64,000 nt of DNA from Betaproteobacteria bacterium (GCA_016720855.1 JADKJU010000001.1:1-64000); one strand, 5' to 3'; counted from the stretch's first letter, positions 1 through 7,856 are shown. A program made the numbers and translations. The notes: generated by a model from the letters alone, not told the origin.

Positions 1-1
1 C

Positions 2-670
2 TGGCTGCTGCGCCTCCCCAGGCAAGGCCAAGCGCGCCCGATCGATCAACGCCATCTATCCTCGCGGCTGCCGCTCTCGCAGAAAGGGTGGCCCACTGCG
101 AACGCGCGGCTATGTCGAGCGCGGCCTGCCCGCCATTTACAGGGTTTCGATGCACACCGATCCGCCGGAACTCGAGGGGATGCTCGCCGCGCTGGGGTAC
201 GAGTCCTTCAGCCCGACCGAGGTGCGCGCGGCGGCCATCGATTCCGCGACTCTCGCCGGCCCGGATGTGGACTGTCCGCGCATTGAGGAATGGTTCGACA
301 TGGTGGGCGACCTGCGCGGCTCGCCCATCGCGCACCGCAGCGCCCCGTCGCGCGACTGGCCGCGCTGCCGCTCCGAGATGCGGCCCGTAGCCCTGCTCGA
401 GGCAGGCGTGCCAATAGCGACGGGACCGCCATCCTCGAGGACGGGCACGTGGGGCTCTTCGACGTGGTGACGCGCGAAAGCGGGCGGCGGCGGGGATTTG
501 CGCGCACCATCGTGGCGGCGCTGCTGCGCTGGGGGTGGGAGCGGGGCGCCAGGCGCTCGTACCTGCAGGTGGAGGAAGGCAACGCCCCCGCCGTCGCACT
601 CTACGACGCGTTCGGGTTTTCGATGGCCTATCGGTACTGGTACCGCGCACGCCCGGGGGAGACCGCATGA
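2..670 (+). pseudogene. GNAT-family N-acetyltransferase, left-truncated and frameshifted
   Basis: The carboxy-terminal half reads cleanly from about 405 to 670 in one frame. It has the acetyl-CoA-binding pattern of GNAT enzymes (GLFDVVTRESGRRRGFAR, then LQVEEGNAPAVALYDAFGF). Upstream, matching protein is spread over other frames: WLLRL at the window edge, PGKAKRARSINAIYP at about 25-60, LAERVAHCER near 85-110, and YVERGLPAIYRVS through LAALGYESF from about 118 to 390. At least four single-base-type indels are therefore needed to rebuild one gene. The true start lies left of the window. The stop overlaps the next start as ATGA. Substrate cannot be predicted. Either this is a decayed gene or the contig end is poorly polished; the density of indels favours sequence error. 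Confidence 0.7.
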
Positions 671-1236
671 ACGAGATCGATGAGCTGTCCCGGCAACTCG
701 GCGAGGCGTGCGTTCGCGCGCACCTCGTCGTCGCGACCGGCCGAATCGCACCGGCGGCGGCGTGGGTGAGGCCGTCCACGCGGACGGCGGAAGGCCGCGT
801 GGTTCGACCGCGGCTTCGTCACCCACTCTCGAACGAAGCCAAGGTCGACCTCCTCGGCGTCAAGCAGGAAACGATCGGGTCCCACGGCGCCGTGTCGGAG
901 GCGGTGGCGCGCGAGATGGCCGTGGGTGCCCTGCACCAGAGCAGCGCGGACCTGGTCGTTGCCGTGACCGGCGTTGCCGGCCCTGGCGGCGCAACCGCGG
1001 CGAAACCGGTGGGCCTCGTCTGGTTCGCCTGGGCCTCGCTCGACGGCGCCGTGGAGACGAAGTTCGAGATCTTCGGCGGCGACCGGGCCGCCATCCGGCA
1101 GCAGGCGGTGCTCGAGGCGCTCGAGGATTGTTGGCGCTCGTCGCCCGGGAAGGCCAGGGAGCGCAAGAGTAAAAAAGGGGACAGACCCCTTTCTCTCCGA
1201 GAACAACGGAATAAGTGGTCTGTCCCCTTTTTTTGA
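667..1236 (+). pseudogene. pncC: PncC/CinA C-terminal-type nicotinamide-nucleotide amidase, frameshifted
   Basis: PncC deamidates nicotinamide mononucleotide in the pyridine-nucleotide salvage cycle and commonly lies upstream of recA in proteobacteria. The later part is clear: SNEAKVDLLGVKQETIGSHG, VAVTGVAGPGG and KPVGLVWFAW. The hallmark TAESCTGG loop and the segment reading AWFDRGFVTHSNEA are garbled between about 740 and 835. There TGGGVGEAV and WFDRGFVT are recoverable only by changing frame more than once. The last 25 or so codons run through an inverted repeat rather than family sequence, so the genuine end is near 1150. The start ATG overlaps the upstream stop. As written the product lacks an intact active-site region. 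This is either decay next to a transposon or, more likely, uncorrected indels. Confidence 0.7.
1171..1233. repeat. REP-like inverted repeat / possible terminator
   Basis: Two perfect 17-base arms, AAAAAAGGGGACAGACC at 1171-1187 and its reverse complement at 1217-1233, flank a 29-base loop. The right arm ends in a T run, so the hairpin could also terminate pncC transcription. The GGGGACAGACC core resembles REP-type palindromes associated with REP-associated (Y1) transposases. No such transposase is present in the window. It lies just outside the transposon's left boundary. Confidence 0.6.
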
Positions 1237-1251
1237 GGGTCCGGTTCTCAA

Positions 1252-1261
1252 GCTGCTTGAC
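1252..1261. repeat. Left target-site duplication of the transposon
   Basis: GCTGCTTGAC here is identical to the ten bases at 4791-4800. The two copies exactly flank the terminal inverted repeats. The bases beyond each copy differ, so the direct repeat is exactly 10 bp. Eight base pairs is usual for the IS1595 family, so two of the ten may be coincidental. Confidence 0.85.
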
Positions 1262-1285
1262 GGAATTATATACTTGACACACGCA
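1262..1285 (+). repeat. Left terminal inverted repeat
   Basis: It matches the reverse complement of 4767-4790 at 20 of 24 positions; mismatches are at positions 4, 13, 19 and 20. It contains TTGACA at 1274-1279, which can serve as the -35 box for the transposase. Confidence 0.85.
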
Positions 1286-1302
1286 GCTTGAAGGGCGAGA
1301 AT
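1274..1302 (+). promoter_or_regulatory. Candidate transposase promoter within the left end
   Basis: TTGACA at 1274-1279 is followed after 17 bases by GAGAAT at 1297-1302 (four of six matches to TATAAT). It lies 22 bases before the preferred transposase ATG. Having the -35 inside the terminal repeat is a common arrangement that couples transposase binding to its own expression. Confidence 0.5.
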
Positions 1303-1323
1303 TGGGCCATCTGTTGGAGGCCC

Positions 1324-2265
1324 ATGTCACAAGCCCTGTTTTCCCTGCCCCGGTTCACCGACGACGACGCGGCCCGCGAGCATCTTGAAGCGCTTCGCTG
1401 GCCCAATGGCGCGGTCTGCCCACATTGCGGCGGCACGGAGCGCAATTCTCGGCTTGCGGGAGAATCCCACCGCGCCGGTCTGTGGTTCTGTGGCGACTGC
1501 CGCAGCCAGTTCACGGTGACGGTCGGGACGGTTTTCGAGCGTTCCAAGGTTCCGCTGCACAAGTGGGTTCTGGCGACGCACCTTATTTGCTCGTCCAAGA
1601 AGGGAATGAGCGCGCACCAACTGCACCGCACCCTTGGCGTGACCTACAAGACGGCGTGGTTCATGGCGCACCGCATCCGCGAGGCGATGGGCGACGATGC
1701 GCCCGCGCCCCTTTGCGGCTCTGGTGCGCCTGTCGAAGTGGACGAGACCTATTGGGGCAACAAGAAGCGCAAAGGCGCCTTCAAGGCTACCGGCTCGCGC
1801 GGCGCTGGCCCGCACCACCAGATGAAGGTTGTTTCTCTGATCGAGCGTGGTGGCAAAGCACGCTCCTTCCAGTTTCAGACGATTCACGGCGGCGTGCTGC
1901 GCGAGACCCTCCGCAAGCACATCACTGCATCTGCAACCGTCCACACTGACGAGAGCAGCTTCTACAAGCCGCTTCATCGCATCTTCGCCAAGCATGAAAC
2001 TGTGAGCCATCGCAGGGGCGAATACTCGCGCGATGGCGTCACGACGAACTCTGTCGAGGGCTTCTTCTCGATTCTCAAGCGCGGGCTGGTCGGAACGTTC
2101 CACCATGTTGGCGAGCAACACCTGTTCCGCTACATGAAGGAATTTGATTTCCGCTACAACACGCGCACCGCGCTTGGCGTGACGGACGACCATCGCACCG
2201 ACGAAGCGCTCAAGGGCATCAGCGGAAAGCGTCTGACATATCGGCGGGCTAACGCGCAAGCGTAA
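1324..2265 (+). CDS. IS1595-family transposase
   Basis: The 313-residue protein begins with a zinc ribbon: CPHCGG near residue 28 and CGDC near residue 55. A helix-turn-helix-like stretch follows (SAHQLHRTLGVTYKTAWFMAHRIRE), then the ISXO2/IS1595 catalytic core. Candidate acidic residues are the aspartate in VEVDETYWGNKK, the aspartate in TVHTDESSF, and the glutamate in TNSVEGFFSILKRGL, the most conserved signature of the family. The ATG at 1324 is preferred because GGAGG precedes it at 1316-1320; a TTG at 1288 would add 12 residues. The length is normal, so the gene appears intact. It would recognise the inverted repeats at 1262 and 4790. Confidence 0.93.
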   Translation: MSQALFSLPRFTDDDAAREHLEALRWPNGAVCPHCGGTERNSRLAGESHRAGLWFCGDCRSQFTVTVGTVFERSKVPLHKWVLATHLICSSKKGMSAHQLHRTLGVTYKTAWFMAHRIREAMGDDAPAPLCGSGAPVEVDETYWGNKKRKGAFKATGSRGAGPHHQMKVVSLIERGGKARSFQFQTIHGGVLRETLRKHITASATVHTDESSFYKPLHRIFAKHETVSHRRGEYSRDGVTTNSVEGFFSILKRGLVGTFHHVGEQHLFRYMKEFDFRYNTRTALGVTDDHRTDEALKGISGKRLTYRRANAQA

Positions 2266-2289
2266 GCCGTGACAAAGGCCGTGAACAAT

Positions 2290-4585
2290 ATGGCGAATCA
2301 ACTCTATTTTGGCGATTGCCTTGATGTGCTGCGCGAGTCGATCAAGGACGAGTCCGTTGATCTAATTTACCTAGATCCACCGTTCAATTCGAATGCGACG
2401 TACAACGTCCTATTCAAGACCCCAAAGGGCCACCAGTCGGACGCGCAGATTGAGGCTTTCGACGATACCTGGCACTGGGGCGAGCACGCCGAGGCGGCAT
2501 TCGCGGATTTGATGCAGCAAGAGAATACCGATGTCTCCGAAATTGTTCGTTCGCTTCGACAATTTCTTGGTGAAAACGACATGATGGCGTACCTCGCCAT
2601 GATGGCGAATCGCTTGCTTGAATTACATCGAGCCCTCAAGTCCACCGGCAGCCTGTTTCTCCACTGCGACCCTACGGCGAGCCACTACCTAAAGATTGTG
2701 CTTGATGGGGTTTTCGGCAAGGAACATTACGCCAACGAGATAATCTGGAAGCGCACCTCCGCGCACAGTTCGGCAAAGCGATTCGGTCCCGTGCACGACA
2801 CCATTCTCTTCTACCGAAAGAGTGACGCGTTCGTTTGGAACGATGTCCGCCTCGACTATGCAGAGGAGTATCTGGACAAGTATTACAAATACGACGACGG
2901 CGACGGCCGTCTCTACTGGCGCAACAGCCTAACGGCGGCAGGTACACGACACGGATCGTCGGGCAGTGTATGGCGAGGATACGATCCCACAAGCCAAGGA
3001 TCGCACTGGAAATTCACGGTGGAAAATTTGGAGCGACTTGACGAAGAGGGAAAGATTTATTGGCCGCCGAAGAAGGGATTCCCGCAGATCAAGCGTTACA
3101 AGGACGAATTAAAAGGGCTTGCCGTCAGCGATATCTGGGATGACATCGACAAGATCAACCCCGCTGGTAATGAGCGTCTTGGATACCCAACCCAGAAGCC
3201 ACAGGCGCTACTTGAGCGAATCATCGCCGCGGCGTCGAACGAAGGCGACGTGGTTCTCGATCCGTTTTGCGGGTGCGGCACAGCCGTGCACGCCGCGGAG
3301 AAGTTGAAGCGCCAATGGATCGGCATCGACATTACCCATCTCGCCGTGTCGCTCATTGAGAAGCGCATGCGCGACGCCTTTCCCGGCATCACCTTCGAAG
3401 TCCACGGCACGCCGAAGGACATCGACGGGGCGCGCAACCTCGCGGCGCGCGACAAGTACCAATTCCAGTGGTGGGCGTGTTCACTCGTCAACGCCCAACC
3501 ATTCCAAGGAAAGAAGAAGGGCGCGGACAGTGGGATTGACGGCCTGATCTACTTCCAAGATGACGACAAGATGCCGAAGAAAATCGTTGTCAGCGTGAAG
3601 GGCGGCGAGAACGTCCAGTGTGGCGATGGTGCGCGACTTCGCGCATGTCATCGACCGAGAACGGGCGGCGATAGGCTTCTTCGTGACACTGGTTGACCCA
3701 ACGAAGAACATGGTGAGCGAGAGCGTTGGGACCGGTTATTACACATCACCACTCACCGGTGCGAAGTTTCCGAAACTGCAAGTTCTGACGATTGAGGGCT
3801 TGCTATCCGGAAATGAACAGGCTCGCTATCCGCGCATGGATGCAGGCGGCCTGACGTTCAAAAAAGCCAAGAAGGAAGAAAAGCAGCCGGATCAGAAAAA
3901 AGCTGCTGTAGAGGGCCGGATAGCGATACCCGCGAAAGTGAAGAAGCCGCCAAAGCAACGGGGCATCCCGCAAGTGCCCATTCACGGAAAGGCGGCTCAC
4001 AACGCCGCCTTTCTGATCTCGATTGGAAACCTGGTAGTCAACTGGGCGAACAACGAGTGTCTTTTAGCGATGCTGCAGGTACTGATTGAGGGCGGCCCCA
4101 TGTCGGCCGCGATTGTTTGGCATTCGCATAGGACTACTCAGGCCCGCCTGGAACTCATTAGCCGCTTATGTCGAGAGCAGATTAATGACGAAAAACTGGT
4201 CTCTGATGTCAACAACGCCATAAAAACGTTCAAAGGCTTTAGCCGCGCTCGCAATTTCTATTGCCACTCCGTCTATCGATACGACAAGGAACTCAATCTA
4301 GCATCGGCTTCCAGCACAACGAATGCACAGGATGGAGAACCGATTCGCTTTGAAGAAAAGCAAATGGACCATGCGGCGCTAAATGAGATGGCCGACATTA
4401 CGCTGCGAATGACGCAATTCAATCAAGATGTTTGGGCTCTTGTCGTGCGCCTAGAATCAGCACTTGGAGTGCAGCGCGTAAGGCATCCCCAACAGCAAAC
4501 GGGGCCGATACGGAATCGAGATGCCCGTCTTCTTCAAGATGAGGATGTATCGCGCGAAGCGCGACCCGAATCAACTCAGGAGTGA
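2290..4585 (+). CDS. Beta-class DNA methyltransferase with PD-(D/E)XK-like tail joined to a HEPN-like domain (one frameshift at about 3618)
   Basis: The first frame (2290-3620) has motif IV as LDPPFNSNATYN near residue 29 and, 290 residues later, motif I as DPFCGCGTAVHAAEK. This is the beta-class order of N6-adenine/N4-cytosine methyltransferases. A further segment, GADSGIDGLIYF followed by KIVVSVKGGENV, resembles the Asp...xxK core of Mrr-like restriction nucleases. At about 3618 (CAGTGTGGCG) one extra base breaks the frame. The protein continues in the next frame from 3620 as AMVRDFAHVIDRERAAIGFF, the expected continuation. It then runs without a stop through a Lys/Pro-rich linker (about 3860-3980) into a helical domain containing RNFYCH at 4250-4267, the R-N-x3-H pattern of HEPN ribonucleases. 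A GTG at 3974 could alternatively start the HEPN part separately. Methylation target is unknown. Confidence 0.72.
3974..4585 (+). CDS. HEPN-like domain (possible separate start within the fused frame)
   Basis: This 203-residue segment is mostly helical: AHNAAFLISIGNLVVNWANNECLLAMLQ, then ARLELISRLCREQI, then FKGFSRARNFYCHSVYRYD. RNFYCH fits the R-phi-x3-H motif of HEPN-fold RNases, with the usual asparagine after arginine. HEPN proteins act in toxin-antitoxin and phage-defence modules, which agrees with the neighbouring methyltransferase and the transposon setting. It shares a frame with the methyltransferase tail without an intervening stop. Whether it is made as a fusion or from GTG 3974 is undecided; no strong ribosome binding site is visible before the GTG. 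Enzymatic activity is inferred from one motif only. Confidence 0.45.
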   Translation: MPIHGKAAHNAAFLISIGNLVVNWANNECLLAMLQVLIEGGPMSAAIVWHSHRTTQARLELISRLCREQINDEKLVSDVNNAIKTFKGFSRARNFYCHSVYRYDKELNLASASSTTNAQDGEPIRFEEKQMDHAALNEMADITLRMTQFNQDVWALVVRLESALGVQRVRHPQQQTGPIRNRDARLLQDEDVSREARPESTQE

Positions 4586-4588
4586 CTA

Positions 4589-4717
4589 ATGCCTCAACAA
4601 AGGAAGCCTGCGCGTCCAGCCCTTGAAGATCAGGTCCTGTCGCGGATGTTGGCGATGCCGCCAGATCCGAAGGTGGCGAAGGAAAAGAAGAAGGCAGCGA
4701 AGCCTCGGAAGAAGTAG
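4589..4717 (+). CDS. 42-residue basic peptide
   Basis: The ATG at 4589 lies three bases after the stop of the upstream gene, with AGGAG six bases before it (4578-4582). The product begins MPQQRKPARPALEDQVLSRM and ends in a lysine/arginine cluster (KEKKKAAKPRKK). It is the last gene of the transposon. The good ribosome binding site and tight coupling argue that it is real. A small partner of a HEPN toxin is one possibility, but nothing in the sequence proves it. No family recognised. Confidence 0.5.
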   Translation: MPQQRKPARPALEDQVLSRMLAMPPDPKVAKEKKKAAKPRKK

Positions 4718-4766
4718 CCGGGGGTTCGGTTGGAGCCCCTTGGGGGTCTGGGTTGGTGTCATCGCT

Positions 4767-4790
4767 TGCGGTTGTCATGTATATAACTCC
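4767..4790 (-). repeat. Right terminal inverted repeat
   Basis: Its reverse complement starts GGAGTTATATACATGACA and matches the left end at 20 of 24 bases. Read outward, it contains an AT-rich ATGTATATAAC stretch that could influence the lexA promoter just outside. Confidence 0.85.
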
Positions 4791-4800
4791 GCTGCTTGAC
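4791..4800. repeat. Right target-site duplication
   Basis: GCTGCTTGAC is identical to 1252-1261. Its last five bases plus the following A form the TTGACA -35 box of lexA. The original promoter element therefore survived the insertion only because the target was duplicated. Confidence 0.85.
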
Positions 4801-4839
4801 ACCAGAACGTTCGTTCGGTAGCTTACCGAACAATCGTTC
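4796..4839 (+). promoter_or_regulatory. lexA promoter with palindromic SOS-type operator
   Basis: TTGACA (4796-4801) and, 17 bases on, TAGCTT (4819-4824) form a candidate promoter. Overlapping it is GTTCGGTA-N3-TACCGAAC (4813-4831), a perfect 8+8 palindrome. It is nested within CAGAACG (4803-4809) and CGTTCTG (4835-4841). The same bases also hold two GAAC-N4-GTTC boxes at 4805-4816 and 4828-4839, which is the core of the Gram-positive-type LexA box. No CTGT-N8-ACAG box, the usual beta/gamma-proteobacterial type, is seen. Position over the promoter suggests autorepression by the divergent LexA encoded next. Confidence 0.7.
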
Positions 4840-4859
4840 TGTCCACCGTTTCCCGCCCC

Positions 4860-5456
4860 ATGGCGTTGAAGCAGCAGCAGCCCCTCGACCCGGCGTACCT
4901 GGAGAAGCTCCAGGACTACTACGCCGAGCACAAGGTCATCCCCTCCTACTCGGTGCTCGCCACCCTGTGGGGGATCTCCGCCAAGTCGTGGGTGTCGGAG
5001 TGCGTGCGCCGTTTCGAGGAAGCGGGCTACCTGGACTGGACTCCTGACCGGCAGTTGAAGCCCGGGGCCCGGTTCTTCGAGCGGCGGCTCGCGCACGATA
5101 CCGTGCAGGCGGGGCTGCCCAATCCGGCCTTGGCCGATGGCTGCGACCTCGTCACGATCGACGACTACCTGATCCGCGTGCCGTCGAAGACGAGCCTTGT
5201 GCGCGTGAAGGGCGAATCGATGATCGACGCCGGCATCCACGACGGCGACCTGATCGTGGTCGAACAGCAACCCAACGCCAACGTCGGCGAGATCGTCGTG
5301 GCGATCGTGGACAACGAATTCACCGTGAAGTACCTGGATCGAGAAAAAGGCGCGTTCGTCCTGAAGCCCGCGAACAAAGCCTTCCCGGTCATTCGCCCCA
5401 GGGGGCGCCTGGAAATTTTCGGTGTGATGGCGGGTTTGGTGCGCAGAACGCGCTGA
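4860..5456 (+). CDS. lexA: LexA-type SOS repressor with divergent DNA-binding domain
   Basis: The 198-residue protein has all the self-cleavage features of LexA: scissile Ala84-Gly85 (TVQAGLPNP), catalytic Ser120 in VKGESMIDAGIHDGDLIVV and Lys157 in NEFTVKYLD. The peptidase S24 half is standard. The first 70 residues form a compact winged-helix-like domain (VIPSYSVLATLWGISAKSWVSECVRRFEEAGYLD) that lacks the usual LTxRQxxVL and GxPPTxREI signatures. Its DNA target should therefore differ from CTGT-N8-ACAG, in agreement with the operator upstream. It is followed by recA, a layout also known from xanthomonads. RecA-stimulated cleavage would derepress lexA-recA-recX. Confidence 0.88.
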   Translation: MALKQQQPLDPAYLEKLQDYYAEHKVIPSYSVLATLWGISAKSWVSECVRRFEEAGYLDWTPDRQLKPGARFFERRLAHDTVQAGLPNPALADGCDLVTIDDYLIRVPSKTSLVRVKGESMIDAGIHDGDLIVVEQQPNANVGEIVVAIVDNEFTVKYLDREKGAFVLKPANKAFPVIRPRGRLEIFGVMAGLVRRTR

Positions 5457-5540
5457 GCCTGGGCGGAAATTCAACTTTACCGATATGGGATAATTCCAAT
5501 GCTCAAAGTCATCTCCACCCGTGCCTCCGAAGCCCCCGCA

Positions 5541-6581
<1,041 letters not shown>

Positions 6582-6646
6582 AGCCGCCGGGCCCTGCGTT
6601 CGCCCGCATTTGCGGCGGCCGGGGCCTTGCCTTTTTCGCGACGGAA

Positions 6647-7087
6647 ATGGATCTCCGCACACGCGCGCTCGGGCTGCTGGCCCGGCGCGAACACTCCCGG
6701 GCCGAGCTTCGCCGCAAGCTTGCGCCGCACAACGAGGAGGGCGTCGATGTCGAGGCCCTCCTCGACGATTTCACGGTGCGCGGCTGGCTTTCCGAGGCGC
6801 GATTCATCGAACAGACGGTGCGCGCCAAGTCACGCAAGTTCGGGCCGCTGAAGATCGCGCATCACCTGCGCGGGAAGGGAATCGGGGAAGAAGGCATCGC
6901 GGCGGCCCTGGCCCATTCGAAGGCGGCGCAGGAAGAGGCGCTCGCGGCGGTCTGGCGATCACGCTTCGGGCAGCCGCCGGTGGACGCGGCCGCAAAGGCC
7001 CGCCAGATCCGCTTCCTCCATGGCCGGGGTTTCCCGATGGAATCGATCATGAGGCTGTTGCGCGGCTTTGGCGCGTACAAGCAGTAG
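6647..7087 (+). CDS. recX: RecA regulatory protein RecX
   Basis: RecX binds RecA filaments and limits their extension. This 146-residue protein starts at ATG 6647 (MDLRTRALGLLARREHSRAEL) and consists of three-helix repeats typical of RecX: LLARREHSRAELRRKL, LDDFTVRGWLSEARFIEQTV, then LRGKGIGEEGIAAAL and KARQIRFLHGRGFPMESIMRLLRG. It lies 65 bases after recA and is probably in the same transcript. Length is slightly short but within the family range. Confidence 0.93.
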   Translation: MDLRTRALGLLARREHSRAELRRKLAPHNEEGVDVEALLDDFTVRGWLSEARFIEQTVRAKSRKFGPLKIAHHLRGKGIGEEGIAAALAHSKAAQEEALAAVWRSRFGQPPVDAAAKARQIRFLHGRGFPMESIMRLLRGFGAYKQ

Positions 7088-7149
7088 TTTTTTTGCGCCT
7101 GGAAATGCCGTGTCCCGGTCGTGCCCGATTCCAGCTCTTGATAATTCCA

Positions 7150-7178
7150 TTGACGGCATATGCCATAGAGGCTATATT
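7150..7178 (+). promoter_or_regulatory. higBA promoter with embedded palindrome
   Basis: TTGACG (7150-7155), a 17-base spacer and TATATT (7173-7178) form a near-consensus sigma70 promoter. A perfect palindrome GGCATATGCC (7155-7164) occupies the spacer and is a candidate operator for the HTH antitoxin. The -10 box ends only five bases before the toxin ATG at 7184, so the transcript may be leaderless or nearly so. Confidence 0.6.
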
Positions 7179-7183
7179 CATCC

Positions 7184-7537
7184 ATGCGATGGGAAGTCGA
7201 ATTCACAGACGAATTCGAAAGCTGGTGGAATGAACTCACCGAAGCCGAGCAGGAATCAGTCGATGCGTCCGTTCGATTGCTGGAAGAACGTGGCCCGAGT
7301 CTGGGATTCCCGCACAGCAGCGGGATCAGCGGCTCGAGGCACGGCCGGATGCGAGAGCTTCGCACGCAGCACGATGGCAGGCCGCTGCGCACGCTCTACG
7401 CTTTCGATCCCCGGCGCAGCGCGATCCTGCTGATCGGGGGCGACAAGACGGGTGAAGACCGCTGGTACGAAGTCAATGTTCCAATTGCCGACAGGCTTTA
7501 CGAAGAACACCTCGAGCAATTGCGGAAGGAGGGATGA
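7184..7537 (+). CDS. higB: HigB/RelE-type toxin (Gp49-like)
   Basis: This 117-residue protein matches the HigB/Gp49-like branch of RelE-superfamily mRNA interferases. It shows EFTDEFESWWNELTEAEQESV at the start, then RMRELRTQHDGRPLRTLYAFDPRRSAILLIGGDKTG, the characteristic beta-sheet core, and a helical end. Ribosome-dependent mRNA cleavage is the family activity. Toxin-first order with the antitoxin four bases downstream fits the higBA arrangement. A strong promoter lies immediately upstream. There is no usable Shine-Dalgarno sequence before ATG 7184, suggesting weak or leaderless translation that would keep toxin levels low. Confidence 0.88.
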   Translation: MRWEVEFTDEFESWWNELTEAEQESVDASVRLLEERGPSLGFPHSSGISGSRHGRMRELRTQHDGRPLRTLYAFDPRRSAILLIGGDKTGEDRWYEVNVPIADRLYEEHLEQLRKEG

Positions 7538-7541
7538 ATCC

Positions 7542-7856
7542 ATGGCCAGGAAGTTTTCCGAACTGCGAGCGCGCATGACGCCGCAGTCGCGAGCGCGGGC
7601 AGAGGCAAAGGCTCGATCCCTGATGGCGGAGATGCCACTCAGTGAACTTCGCCAGGCTCGTGGACTGTCGCAAAAGGCGCTGGCCGAAGTTCTGCATGTA
7701 CAGCAACCCTCCATCGCCAAGCTCGAAAAACGGGCCGATATGTACGTTTCCACCTTGCGCAGTCACATCGAAGCCATGGGTGGCGAACTCGAGGTGATCG
7801 CACGGTTTCCGGATGGAGCGGTCAGGATCAGCAAGTTTTCGGACCTTGGCAAGTAA
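7542..7856 (+). CDS. higA: HigA-type XRE-family antitoxin
   Basis: The 104-residue protein has an XRE helix-turn-helix: SELRQARGLSQKALAEVLHVQQPSIAKLEKRADMYVSTLRSHIEAMGGELEVIARF. This pattern is usual for antitoxins paired with HigB-like toxins. The start ATG at 7542 follows GGAGG at 7528-7532. It likely binds the GGCATATGCC palindrome in the promoter and neutralises the toxin by direct contact. The module sits between recX and a stretch poor in genes, so it may be an accessory insertion. Confidence 0.88.
   Translation: MARKFSELRARMTPQSRARAEAKARSLMAEMPLSELRQARGLSQKALAEVLHVQQPSIAKLEKRADMYVSTLRSHIEAMGGELEVIARFPDGAVRISKFSDLGK

Larger units (their letters stand above)
1262..4790 (+). mobile_element. 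Complete IS1595-family transposon with methyltransferase/HEPN cargo
   Basis: The 3529-bp element begins GGAATTATATACTTGACA at 1262 and ends, on the opposite strand from 4790, GGAGTTATATACATGACA. Over the first 24 bases of the ends 20 match. Ten-base direct repeats (GCTGCTTGAC) lie immediately outside both ends. Inside are, in one orientation, an IS1595-type transposase, a beta-class DNA methyltransferase with a nuclease-like tail, a HEPN-like domain and a 42-residue basic peptide. Its base composition is visibly lower in GC than the flanks, which supports transfer. Removing the element and one repeat restores a continuous pncC-lexA intergenic region. IS1595-family elements that carry passenger genes are known, but this cargo is not one I recognise. 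Confidence 0.88.

Noticed and set aside
3612..3626. Programmed ribosomal frameshift in the methyltransferase
   Set aside because: No slippery heptamer or following structure is evident, and other single-base errors occur in the window.
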